Positions 36,875-55,061 of a stretch of 64,000 bases of DNA are shown here, piece after piece. Positions within the stretch are counted from its first letter, which is position 1. Each line of letters starts with the position of its first letter. Source of the DNA: Xenopus tropicalis (lineage: Eukaryota; Chordata; Amphibia; Anura; Pipidae). The stretch spans positions 57,040,048 through 57,104,047 of the forward strand of contig NC_030685.2 of assembly GCF_000004195.4 (NCBI RefSeq). Reading direction: 5' to 3'. The translations under genes were made by a program, and so were the position numbers. The notes under the pieces are model-generated. The model ran no database searches and had not been told where the DNA came from. It was given only the letters and a program-made list of their open reading frames with translations.

Positions 36875-38684
36875 CAATGTTGGCAATTTTTGTTTTTCCC
36901 TTTCCTAATGTTTCCTGATCAGTGAAGCTGGGGGAATCACACAAAAAGCTTGATGGACAGTTGTAACGTATTAACTCCAAATAACTATATAGCTATTTAA
37001 CAGTACATTTTGATTATGCAGACTGAAGAGACTAAAAGAGAGTCATTGTTGAGTCCATGATGGTAAAGAGTTTTGCTCTTGCTAATTTCTTGTATTGGTA
37101 TCTCTTTGGGAGAGAGAACTAGGGATAGAGAGATGAAATAGAACAAATTGGGAAATGTACTAGACCTGTTTAATTCCCTCACTTGCATGTAACTACTAAA
37201 AAATACAAGAACATACAAACGGTACTACAAGAAGAATGTCCTTATTAAAACTTAATCTTTTACCTCCTAATTAAGTAATTTATTCATACACTTTGTATTT
37301 AATTGAGACTCTTAGTGCATGAACAATACAGGGAGGATCAGTTATTCCCTGACTTGCATTGAATATTGCAGCTGCGCAATTTCAAGTCTCACAATCTGAC
37401 CTTTCAAGCATATCGGAAAAGTGTCACAAATACAGAAACAATGAGAATAACGGTCTAAAAGAAAAGCGCCAGAATAAGAGGAAGAAAGAGCGGATGAGGA
37501 GCTGGAAGTTGTGTCACATTAGTTTCTATGTCCTCTGTATAAAGCTGCAATCAAGGCACATTCTGTGCTTCTCAAAAAGCATAAGTGAGGGGAAAGAAGG
37601 GGTTTGCTTTAGTTCATGCAATGAATACAAAACACAGACAACCAGAGAAGCAGTCACTTTACAGAGCTGAATAGATGGTTGATGATAATTTTCATCTCTT
37701 TCCTGCTCTTCTAAAAAGGGTTATGGAGCTGCCATCTGTAATTGGGTTCCTTGTCTGGGCGTTTTTGTAATTTTTCAATGGAGCTAATGGGAACTGGGAA
37801 AGGTGGAACCTGCCTTGTCCTGGAAGTCTCACAAATACAGTCAGCCAAATATAACCTGTTAGGAGTTGTGTTACAACAATAGAATGCAGAGAGGCAAGCC
37901 AGTGTGTCACAAGCAGTGCTTCGGGATAACAACTCATTTCAAACACATTTTTAAATATATTTCCCTGGTTTTATATAAATCTGCCAAGTTCATTGTTTGG
38001 CAGAAGCCACATATTTTAGCATTATATGTAGAACACTTATGAAACATGTTATAGAGATTAATTTAAACTATTTGCTGTGCATGGGCTTAATTTGGCTCAT
38101 AGACAACTGCCAATAGGAATCTGCCCACAATGTCCACATTGCCCAGATACGAGAAAGCAATCTTTTATTGCACTACAGAATTTCAAATGTTATTTCCATT
38201 AGTGTGTGTAAAATATAAAGAGTATTAGTTCAATGGCCAGGGCTGCCATCAGGACCCACAGAGCCCCAGAGTTAGCACTAAAGGGCACCAAATGTTAACC
38301 CATGCATCAGCTGGGTCCCTGGGTGGAGAGCCCTGCCAACAAATAGAAAGGAGTCCCCATGAGAAAAAAGAAATACTCACAGACACACGGCTACACCCCT
38401 GTTCACCTATCCATGCCCATTATGGCATAGTCTGCCCAAATCCCACTCGGGCCTTCCCCATTCATCATCAACAAATCACACAACTGCATCTCTTGGGTTC
38501 CCCTCTAACAGGGGGCCCCTGACTGCTGTAATCCCTGTACCCCTCCTGATGATTCGCTTATCACTTTTACTGTTATTTCCATATAGGCTCATGTATGTTC
38601 ACAATATCGGTGGATGTATGTGATTAATGTAGATTGTTATAGAAAGTCATACCTATTGAATGCTGAGGGAGATGGGGTTCTGTC

Positions 38685-38942
38685 TAGTGAAGAGTGAATC
38701 TGTTTCGGCAAAAAATTTGCGAAACAAATTTGTTGTGCAATTTTTTGTCACCTGTGGTTTTATTTTGCCTGCACTTTTTTGACGCGATCATGCCCATTTT
38801 TACACAACTGTGCCCAATTTGACGCACGACTAAAAATTTGTGCGTGCAGCGAATTTTCATAGAAGTTTCCCGAAGAAGTTTCGGGCGGAATGCGGAAGTT
38901 TGCTGCGAATCCATGCCTGCCGAAAAAATTTGCTCATCACTA
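38685..38942. repeat. hAT-like MITE with perfect 8-bp duplication
   Basis: 258 bp, starting tagtgaagagtgaatctg and ending aaatttgctcatcacta, flanked by GTTCTGTC at 38677-38684 and 38943-38950. The 8-bp duplication and TAGTGA termini indicate the hAT superfamily. Non-autonomous, no transposase. An ORF crossing its right end is not a gene. Confidence 0.85.
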
Positions 38943-38989
38943 GTTCTGTCCACTATTTGTTTTCCAGCGCCAGATTTCTTATCTGGGCG

Positions 38990-39159
38990 CCCCAAGGCCA
39001 CCCCGTTCGTCGTGGCTGCCCCCATGGCTACACAGCAGCTTATTTATATAAACTATAGTAGTCTTTCTGAAGCAAACACACAATTTTTACCAGTAACAGT
39101 ACTTTTTATATTTTTTATTACTTTAAAACCCTTTTATTTTTTGGTTACGGTGCCTTTAA
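38990..39159. repeat. Half T2/Kolobok-like MITE ending in TTAA
   Basis: Second copy of the block at 176-332: gtggctgcccccatggctac, aaactatagtagtctttctg, tttggttacggtgcctttaa. Confidence 0.65.
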
Positions 39160-39658
39160 TGAGTTATCACTTTGAGATAAATTTGGTGTCTCCTTGTGTC
39201 TCAAAGGCAGTTTCCTTGTATCTCCTTGTCTCATAATAAAAGTTACTCTCTGGGAAGTTTATTTCTTTAACAAATTCATCAAAATTGATTTATATTTTAA
39301 TTTCACTTAATAGCAGGCCCCTATATTTCATGATGTGAGAGATCTAGCATGACAGATGATGGATAGAGACAGGCTGGTCGATCTGAAGGTCAATTTTCTC
39401 CTCATACAAGTTTAACTGAAAGGCTTTATATGGTAAAATGACCACTGGATTATAGTGAGGTGGCATAGATTAAAAAGATACCTTGAGGAAGGAAGTCTCC
39501 CTTCTAGATATGTCCTAGGTATTTTTATGGAATACCCTATAATCTACAGTTCATAATCTCTAACCATCAAACCTGCACGACAGCTGGGAGAGACAGTAAC
39601 GCAGTAACTAACAAGCATCTGAATTAAAATAACATTTTATGTATTAAGATGTCAGTGC

Positions 39659-39976
39659 TTAAAGGGCAAGTAAAACTCTAACATTAGCTTAAAGCAATAC
39701 ATCATTGTAGAACTGTTCTACACTTGTATACTTCTAGATCAGCTGTACATGAGCTAAATTTGTACTTACCAAATGTTTTACTTACATCCCGGACTCTAAT
39801 ACTGCTCCTTCTGCCTTGTGATGGCACAGGTATGTGTAGGAAAGGCATTGCATTTCTACTAAATACATTTACAGCACGTACTGGCTGGCTATTGTCAGGT
39901 ATATATACAAAGTACTTCACCCAGCCTAGATCACCTTTTTACTGCAGTTTATATCATGGGTTTACTTGCCCCTTAA
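39659..39976. repeat. Complete T2-like MITE (318 bp), TTAA ends
   Basis: Left TTAAAGGGCAAGTAAAACT and right GGGTTTACTTGCCCCTTAA are inverted with few mismatches, with TTAA at both ends as in Kolobok/T2 elements. ORFs inside are incidental. Confidence 0.75.
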
Positions 39977-40099
39977 GAAAAGTTTTAGGGAGACACACTC
40001 ATCTGGACATTACATAGTGTATAATTAATGATAAATAAATAATAATATTAAACCATTTTTTCCTTTGCCTTTGTGTAAATTTTCTCTTTTTTCATATTT

Positions 40100-40412
40100 T
40101 AAAAAAAATTGTTTCCTTAACCAATACCTTGAATTCTTCATTTTCACATAATTTTTATGGGTCCCAAAGCTCAAAAAAAATTTGAAATACCAAAAAAACT
40201 TGAATTGACTAAACAGTTAAACACTTGCCTAGGACAGCTCCCATTGACCTTGCATGCTTTTAGATGTCAAAGTTTTACATTTTCGTTTATAATGTTATTT
40301 TTTTGCTTAAAAAATATCAAAATTTCACATTTAACTGTTATTCAAATTCATGATTTTTAACACAAAATACTTGAATCCTTCAATATATACGAATGTTGAT
40401 AAATAACCCCCT
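40100..40412. repeat. Possible MITE ending ttgataaataacccc
   Basis: The right terminus atgttgataaataaccccct is typical, with an inner gctcccattgaccttgcat; the left limit is not clear. Confidence 0.35.
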
Positions 40413-41376
40413 AAGAATATACAGAATATGATGTATCTGCACTAGTGGATGATAAAGTGGAAAAATAGCCGACTATTTGGGAAAAATAAAGAACGTAGAT
40501 CCCTGGTTAAATTGTTTCAGGTGTCTCTGTTTCAATGTTACCTTTCCTCTGACTACAATTTATACAGAGGTATAAGATAAATAATTAGTTCCCCCCATTT
40601 GTATGTCAGTGATATTCCCTAATTGTTCCATATAGCTGCAGGATACAGAAGAGCATCATTTCAAGGGCATTGTAGTATAATCAGGGATTCCGCCTGCTAA
40701 AGGCAGTCCTTGTGAGTTGGGAATTCTGTACAGGGAATTGTAGGAGCCAGCAAAAGCGCTGTGTTTGGGATAAATGAATCAATTTGCAAGCTGATGCTGT
40801 AAATAAAAATATTTCCAGCTTGTTTGCTGTGAAATGTTCTCAGGAAAACTATACCGATGCCTCTTTGGATATTTTTATCAGTATTCAAGCAGCATACAGT
40901 ATATTGGTTACCCGTGTTGTTCTCCCATCAGAGGTGATTTTACCTATTTCATAGTTCCGAAATGTTGCAGTCTAATGAAGCTCATGTAGCAATGTGTGCG
41001 TCAGATTACGGTGAAACAGGTTCTAGGGACCTACACAATGTTACAGCTAACAAAGTAATAAGGCTGCCACTGAGCTGTTAGCCATTTAATGAAGAGACGG
41101 CAATAACAGCAGCACGGAATACACAATGTTGCTGGGTATGCAATGAACTTTGGTCAGTAAAGCATAAAAATGAAACCGTCACGTTTAATTTCAATGTGAC
41201 TGCACTTCAAGACCATGCATGACAGTAACATTCATCTAAATGTACATAGGGGAAAAAATCCATAAAAAGAATCCATTTAATGAATGACATATTTCAGAAG
41301 CATATGTTCAGCACTGCCATTCATTATCTCATTTATAATTTGATTTCTCTTTAAATTTCCTGCCAATTTCACATTA

Positions 41377-46884
<5,508 letters not shown>

Positions 46885-49095
46885 TTACAGCCAGGAGTTG
46901 GCAGTTGTGAAAATAGAAAATTCTCAATGTTCAGATTTATTGTTATCACATCAGCATTACTGTAATAATGGTTTAGAGCCTATAAAATAAATGCCTTAAA
47001 TGTTGCTTATGCCAGTTATACAGTTTTTTAAATTTAAATCTAACAGTTACAATTACCTTATGATAAATTCAACATGTGTATAAAATGACTGCTATGGAAC
47101 ACAAAAACTATTGTGCTATCCCAAGGCCATACTGAGATCAATCGTATTGACCACTGGTTTAATTAATTGGTGTTCAGGTAAATCCTTTGACTTGATAACA
47201 AACATCTTATTGGATACTAGGAAGTAGGCAAACTTAAATGTTTTATTAAATCCATATTTGTGACTCCTACAGGTTCAAAATACTGTTAATTTTATTTTTT
47301 AAATGTCCAGCATTGAAACCTTAAATCACTTCCTTTATGTGCCATGCACACAAGCAATGCATTACCCTTCTTTGTATCAGAGCATATTAGGATAGTAATA
47401 GTAATATTGTTATAAGGATGATTACATTAAGGCTGTAGGTAGGCTGCAACAAACGAGTGCTGAGCAGGCAAGTAAGAAAGATCTGGATCTTCGAAAAACA
47501 AACAAAACACTCTACAGGTTGATTTAAATGGTACTCAAGCAAACTATTCTGCAACTAATAGTACACAAAAAAACCCCTTAAACATGTTTAATTTTCAAAC
47601 AACAAACAAACAAAAGCAACAAAATAAATGTGTTTCTGATGGAATCCAGGCATGTGTTTGCATGAAGCACCTATATCAACTTGTGAGATGTCAGCTCATT
47701 TCTCTGTGATCTTAAACTGCACCTACACTGCATGCCCAACAGCACAGCACCAATGTAACTACCAAAGGCTTGTTAACATATTCTGATCAGTGTTTCTGTA
47801 TTATGACTGATTGTGGCTTGCAGCACAGATGAACGCTGGTTTTTGTCCATTAATTTTACAGCCCTCTTTCATACTGAATTTTGTAAGGGGCTTCACTAAA
47901 AGCGGCAGGTTATTGTGGGCAGTGATGGGATTTTTGTTCAGATCCCCACCTCCAATGTGGCTTGAAGCACAAGGGCATAAGCTACCCCCTACGGAAGCCT
48001 TAAATCATTTTACAATTACTTCTTTACTACAGCAGTGCAGAATTTATTTACTTGGACTTGAGTGAAAAGCACCCTTCTTGCCAGCACAAAACATCACAGA
48101 AAACTACATATACCATCTGCATGCCTCCCCTCCCTCCTTCTTTCCCTCTCTCTCAAGCCCCCTGTTTGCTGGTGCGTGTCCCTTCTGTACTCATGCTGAA
48201 AAGATGAAGTCAAAAGGATTTTAAAGCATTGCAGTGGAGCTCACAAAAATAAAACTGCCTCATATACTGAACTACTGTCAGAAAATGCATGCCTCTATCA
48301 CTTCTGAGTTGAAAGGAAAACCTAATTACATATGCTTTAAGCTTACCTTCAAATGTAAAGGTAACAGCAATGTAATGTGTCCTTGCACTGCAGCCTGCAC
48401 ACACTATTATATGCCACTGTGTCCTTCTCTGTAGACTGATATTTGCTGACAGTCAATTTAAGCTGAAAGTCTATTTAAATTAGATACATTAGACACTAAT
48501 ATCTGGTCCCAAACCAATCAGTCTTGGATCCATTAAAACACAAGGTGGTAGGAAGAAGTCCTGGCTGTGCACATCTGCAGCCTTGTGTGCTGGGTATCGA
48601 TTGTGTATTATGTATAAATGTACAGGATGTAGCTGGAACAACTGCACTACACTATTTTCCCTCAGCAGGGGGCATCACAACACTCTGCATTCCAGTTAAG
48701 CACAGAATATACCAGTGTGTCTTATTACGATAAGGCTTGTTTACTTTCACAGGTTTGCGGTGGAGGTATATAATGGCTTTAACAGATAAACCAGACTTAG
48801 AAAAGATACCTCTCTCAGGGATAGGGTGGTTATTTACTCTAACATGAAGTCAAAAGTTTTAAGAGACTCTACTTGTAAAGTGATGTACAATCTACTGATA
48901 TATGCATACTGTGTTACTTGCTTTTTTAAATTACAATACAGTATATGCTAAATTCATTCCCTTTATTTGAATATAAAATGAATACACAAGATACAGCACA
49001 ACTGTTGCTTTAAAAGGCAAACAATAATGGTTCTATTTCTATAAAACTATGAAAGCAGGAATGAAATCAAACAATCAAAAAATCATGGTATTTGC

Positions 49096-49280
49096 AGGTA
49101 TGGGACCGGTTAACTAGAATTCTTGGTTTTTTTTTCTAGATAAAGGATCTTTCCATAGTTTGGATCTCCATACCTTAAAAAATCATGTTTTGTCTTCAAT
49201 AAGGATTAATTATATCTTTGTTCAATCAAAAATCAAGTACAAGGTACTGTTTTATTATTACAGAGAAAAAGGAAATAATG
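49096..49280 (+). repeat. MITE of the acaggtatgggacc family (right end missing)
   Basis: gcaggtatgggaccggttaa, ggatctttccatagtttgga, caataaggattaattatatc and gtactgttttattattacag are in order. Confidence 0.75.
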
Positions 49281-50242
49281 TCTACATTATAAAAACATAT
49301 ATGAGAAATAAAGCAATAAGCTATACTGGAACTGTAAGCGTGTATAGTTAAAGAAACTAAATCAAATAAGAATTTTTTTTTTTGCAATTTCATTTCTGTG
49401 GATCCAGTAGTCAGAGTGTGAAGGATCTGTCTTAATTCATAGCAGTTGGGCTAAAATTCCATAAACATAAACAAATACACTGGATTCATTTCAGATCTAC
49501 CCACTTAAAACCACACAACAATTATCAACCCTTAAAAAAAAGTATATTAATATTGTTTAGCTTTAAGATACATTTTTTGGGGGGTGTCCAACAGTACAAT
49601 TGTGCAAAACAGCACAAGCAAAGGTACTTATTTCCATTATTTAATTTTTTTTCAACCCCAAACTTCGCTATAGAAAACCAATATTTACTGGTTTGTTAAT
49701 TTCTACAGGACCTTGAACTTGGCTACTGCACCCTAACAATGCAGTATACGTAGTGCCCATTATCTAATGATTCCCATGGACTGGTAACTGTTTGCCAGTG
49801 AGAACCATCCTGCTAGGCTCTTATTAGGAGTTCAGTTGGTTTAATTGTGTGTCCTTCAGTGATTTATGGTTCAATTATAGCCATCCTGTGTCACTATACC
49901 TGACTAATAGATAGACTTTAACAGCTACCACTAGTACTGATTTCTATTTGCTTTCTTATGTTGAACCTAGACAGGCATCTATACATCGACACATAGATTG
50001 TTTGAGGCACTTATTTCATTTATTTTGGAACTCATAGATCATTTCCACCATTCAGAGTGCTGGCGATTGTTTGAGTTTTGCTTTCTAATGAGCCAACTTC
50101 AGTTGCATATTATTGCAGCATGCCTACACCTCTAGGTGAACAATAATACAGTTGCACATATGCAAAAACTATGTACTAGAAATAGCCGCTATAAAAGTGA
50201 GAGTCTTCTAGGAATATAAAGTTAAAGTCCTTTTATCGTCTT

Positions 50243-50574
50243 TTTTTTAAATTCAGGCGTTTATTGAATTTTAAATTTCACAACATTGGTTCATTCAATG
50301 CATTATATACTTCCATTACAATATTGAGTACTTAGCAACAGTATCTTGCATGTAATTAGTAGATAAGCATCAATATGAACAATTAGCATAGTTTAACAGT
50401 GCTTGAGCCATTAACTAGTTCATCCCTAGCTGTGCATTGTATAGTTATATCTTAAGTAGCCCAGTCAAGCCATTTATCCCATATTTTGTGGTACTTTTTG
50501 GGGCTTCCCCTTTTCTGATAGATAAGGTTTTCAAGTGTGGATATACGTTTGGTTTCTAAAACCTATTGGGAGGG
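50243..50574 (-). mobile_element. 5'-truncated retroposon, probably L1-like, with 14-bp duplication
   Basis: It is flanked by ccttttatcgtctt at 50229-50242 and 50575-50588. On the minus strand the insert ends attcaataaacgcctgaatt followed by an A-run, i.e. an AATAAA signal and poly-A tail, so it inserted by target-primed reverse transcription in the same sense as ERBB4. Its first bases can be read as IYQKRGSPKKYHKIWDKWLD, like the C-terminus of a LINE ORF2; this assignment is tentative. Confidence 0.8.
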
Positions 50575-50661
50575 CCTTTTATCGTCTTAAAAAAAATGGT
50601 TAAAGAAACCTCTTTACTTTTTATTTCATTTTGAGTTCCCTCAACATATTCATATTGTTCA

Positions 50662-51373
<712 letters not shown>

Positions 51374-51529
51374 CTTGCCACCATCTGCATTATATTCTTT
51401 TTCATCTCCTTCCAAAAGCCGTGCCAGTCCAAAGTCGGTGATCTTCACATGATTGGGAGACTTGACCAGAACATTCCGAGCTGCCAGATCTCTGTGAACA
51501 AGACGCCTTTCTTCCAAATACATCATGCC
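51374..51529 (-). CDS. erbb4: ERBB4 exon (human exon 21 equivalent): kinase catalytic and activation loops
   Basis: First ERBB4 coding exon in the window in transcription order: 156 nt, phase 0 at both ends, 52 residues. The acceptor reads ttttcacag and the donor AAG|GTAAGTG. The peptide starts [19 protein letters not shown]. It carries the tyrosine-kinase catalytic loop HRDLAARN (catalytic Asp at exon residue 14, Asn at 19), the metal-binding DFG at residues 32-34, and the activation-loop tyrosine at residue 46 in [14 protein letters not shown]4 is a plasma-membrane receptor kinase that binds neuregulins and phosphorylates tyrosines on dimer partners. HRDLAARN is the tyrosine-kinase form of the loop, and this context fits ERBB4 better than EGFR or ERBB2; the CYT-1 exon and TVV end downstream settle the paralogue. 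All catalytic residues are intact, so the kinase should be active. Exons coding for the ectodomain, membrane segment and kinase N-lobe lie beyond the right edge. Confidence 0.97.
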
Positions 51530-52114
51530 CTGTGAAAATAGTATAGGTGTGTCATGAGTACTTACAGTAAGATTATGTAATAATTGGTAACTATAAATAA
51601 TAATGGGTCATTTAATAAGAATAATTTAATAGGAAATACATCTACTTAATCCAGATTTTCCATACACTTTTAAGGTGTTTTTACATTTCATTCAAACATT
51701 TATAAAAAAATATAAACAAAGACAGTATGAAACCCACTAAAACCCATACAGGAACAGAATAATTAAAACATTATTCCATGGCTGCCCTTATTGTTTGATA
51801 AGTAACAATTAAGTTAAGATATCAAGGTTTTGCACAGAAAATGGTTAAGTTCTTTGCAGATCGTCAGTCCGAGGTATATTTGCAACTACCTAAATGTACT
51901 TATAGTAATGCTTAATAGTCTGGATATTTTAATTGCTTTCACAGATTACTGTACATTGTGGTCAAAATTATGAAGTCAAAAAAATATCAGTTCCCAAAAC
52001 AAGGCCGATCAGGATATTAAACATTTAATTAATAGTTTACTAACATTAGTGCTATGCAACAGCAGTGCGGAAATAAATTGCATCCAATCAGATCTCTGCT
52101 GGCATGTTCTAACT

Positions 52115-52348
52115 CAGGGATCCCCAACTTTTTTTTTTTTACCTGTGAGCCACATTCAAATGTAAAAAGACTTGGGGAGCAACACAAGCATTGAAAAAAA
52201 CTTTCTTGGGTTCAGCAAAAGGGCTGTGATTGGCCCCTATATGAACTGGCAACCAAAACTTGCCCCCAAGCCAAGAATTCACCGGGAGCAACATCCAAGG
52301 GGTTGGTGAGCAGTATGTTGCCCATAAACCACTGGTTGGGGATCACAG
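52115..52348. repeat. hAT-Charlie-like MITE with perfect 8-bp duplication
   Basis: Starts cagggatccccaac and ends gttggggatcacag, flanked by TTCTAACT at 52107-52114 and 52349-52356. The interior includes gtgagccacattcaaatgta and gggagcaacatccaaggggt. A related inverted copy is at 53592. Confidence 0.85.
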
Positions 52349-53024
52349 TTCTAACTTATAAAATTAACCTCTATTTGGTTACTAAGGATAACTGTGCAGG
52401 TGCATGTTGGGAAAATGAGCCCCTCTGAGGTTGCCACACCATGATTCCCCTAAACTATATTGGTCCTTTAAACATACCACTCTTTTGGTGGGAATTAGTT
52501 CGAGTCATTCTGCCAGCTCCCCTGTACTTACAGTATATAAGTGAAAAGTAAATATATAAATAATTGACCCATTACTTCCAGTGAGTATTCATTTAGCATA
52601 AGTAGCCTCTCAATGCACAGAGTACATTAATGGCACAGTCTCCCATGGCAATCGTCCAATCTGTCTCTTTCTTCTATTAATACTGTATACTTGCATGCTA
52701 AGGCGGTTAGACACAATCCATGCTCCGTGTCTGCGCCCAGAGCACATTCACTCCGTTGTGAGCTGTTTGCTATTAATGAAGCATCCAGGTGTCCTGACAG
52801 ATAAGGCAACAATACATTCACTGTGTGCTTGTGCTTATCCAAAGCATTGCTCAGAGCCTGAACAGTACAACACACATACTCACTGTAACATTCTACTTTA
52901 CTAACTTCTTCCTGTAATTAAATACTAAAAGTGCTTTTGTTAATTTGTAAATAATGTGGCTAATTCCAGCTTTGCTTACCACTTCTATTTCAGAAGGCTC
53001 AGTTTACACTGTATTTGACATTAC

Positions 53025-53353
53025 TACAGGTATGGGACCTGTTAACCTCAATGCTCCATACTGGGGGTTTTCCAGATATGGGGTCTTTCTGTAATTTGGA
53101 TCACCATATCTTAAGTGTGATAAAAATCATTTAAACATTAAATAAACTCAATAGGATTGTTTTGCCTCCAATAATGATTACTTGTATCTTAGGAACAAGT
53201 ACAAAGTACTGTTTCATTATTTCAGAGAAAAAAGCAATCATTTTTAAAATTTTGAATAGTTTGATTAAAATCTAGTCTATGGAAAATGGTATTACTGTAA
53301 TTCAAGGATTTTTTGGATAATGGGTTTCTGGATAACCGATCCCATACCTGTAT
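53025..53353 (+). repeat. Full-length MITE of the acaggtatgggacc family
   Basis: Starts caggtatgggacctgttaac and ends ggataaccgatcccatacct; these ends are inverted. It is the most complete copy in the window (329 bp) and can serve as reference for the fragments. The 89-codon minus ORF across it is incidental. Confidence 0.85.
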
Positions 53354-53591
53354 AAAAGATTTGATAGCTTCAAGATAACAAACATCTTGTTGTTGCAGTG
53401 TTTTGAGGTACACAATATATACCTGCAAGTGTTTTCTAAAGTTCTCACAGTAACAGTACATTAGGTATAATTGGTGTGATTTTGTCATCATGTATCATTT
53501 TCAAAATTCAACCGATTTTGATTTTTTTTTTATGACATTTATGCAGTAATGCATTTTACTATGTTAGTTGTTACAGCTGACTACTTAGAGC

Positions 53592-53905
53592 AGTGATCCC
53601 CAACCAGTGGCTCAGGGGCAACATGTTGCTCACCAACCCCTTGTATGTTGCTCTCAGTGCCCCCAAACCAGGTAGTTATTCTTTAATCCTGACTTGGTGG
53701 CAAGTTTTGGTTGAATAAAAACAAGATTTGTTACCAAATAAAGCCTCCTGTAAGCTGATAGTGTGCATAGAGGCTACCTAATAGCCAACCTTAGCCCTTA
53801 TTAAGCACCTCAATTAACTTTAATAATGCTTGTGTTGCTCTCTAAGCCTTTTTACATTTGACTGTGGAGTAAGAAAGGTTGGGTAGGATCCAACCTGGCA
53901 GTGGT
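53592..53905. repeat. hAT-Charlie-like MITE, second copy
   Basis: Starts cagtgatccccaaccagtgg, then gcaacatgttgctcaccaac, and later tgcttgtgttgctctctaag and tttttacatttgactgtgg, the reverse order of the 52115 copy. The right end is degraded (aggttgggtaggatcc). Confidence 0.7.
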
Positions 53906-53938
53906 TGAATAAGAGACAGAAGATAGGATAGAACCAGA

Positions 53939-54128
53939 GGGAATTGTAGTAAAAAGCAATAATAACAATAAAATTGTAGCTTCACAGTTTAACAGCCTGA
54001 TTGTATGCATCCGTGACCCCCATTTGAATGTTAAAAAGAGGCAGAAGAATTAGGCAAATAATTAATAAACTATAAATTTAAAGAAATATTTTTCTATAAC
54101 ATACTAAATGCTGAATGGTGAACTAACC
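53939..54128. repeat. Repeat fragment with tctataacatactaaa
   Basis: tgacccccatttgaatgtta, gcaaataattaataaacta and tttctataacatactaaatg match a Xenopus repeat I recognise; ends not resolved. Confidence 0.45.
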
Positions 54129-54895
54129 ATATAATTGTGGCTAATTAGAGAAACCACCGGAAATTCCTTAGTACAGGTATTATTATTAACCCACATTTAT
54201 ATGGAGGTGTTACAGGAAAACAAACCCTCCCTGTTCTTGCACCTTATGCAGCCCAGACTTGCCACAAGTACATAGATTTTATTTCTTTTTCTTGTCTTTC
54301 TCACATGCCTTTCAGTCATTTCTGAAGGGCAGCAGCATGAAGAAGCTTCATTTGGAAAAATGGGAAGAAGTAGATAGCAGCTCAGCTGAATAAGTCTGTC
54401 TGAGAAAAACACTAAATTGTATTTGACTGATGTCTAATACAATATGGCTACAGGAAGAGATGAGATAGGTTACTCAACAGAACGGTCTCTTTAGTTAAAC
54501 TAAGTTAAACACCTCTATTCTGAGATAGCTTGTACATTTATAAAGTGAAAATATAATGTTAGCATATGTTTCTAATAGCCCTGTTTTGCTATGAAAAGGA
54601 ACAGCATCAATATATCAGTATCAACATGATAATATTTTTAATTTTCTCTGATCTTTCAGATTTATGATTTCATTAAAGGTGTATTCTTGCTGCCAGCAGA
54701 GTCCCTATCTTAACAATATGTAAAAGAAACCTGAGCACTCACTTACTGCACATTTTTATCCTGGCTTTATTTATAGAATAAACAACTCAGTTCTAATTCT
54801 TTAATTATTTTGATATTGGGGTTTCATGGATATTTGCAAGCAGTGCAGGAAGCATATAACATCACTATGAAGCATGGTGGGGGCAATAACATATA

Positions 54896-55061
54896 AAGTA
54901 ATCCTTATTGGCAAAACAACCCTATTGGGTTTAATATTAATGTAATATTTAAAAGATTTGAGTAGACTTAAGGTATGTAGATCCAAATTACAGAAAGATC
55001 CCTTATCTGAAAAAAAAACACCAGGTCCAGAGCATTCTAGATAATGGGTCCCATATCTGTA
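54896..55061 (-). repeat. MITE of the acaggtatgggacc family (half, minus strand)
   Basis: taatccttattggcaaaaca, gtagatccaaattacagaaa and gataatgggtcccatatctg are the reverse complement of the left half of the family. Confidence 0.75.

Noticed and set aside
38838..39236. 132-codon plus-strand ORF
   Set aside because: It is a chimera of the right end of the hAT-like MITE and a T2-like repeat; the second half repeats the translation of 180-332.
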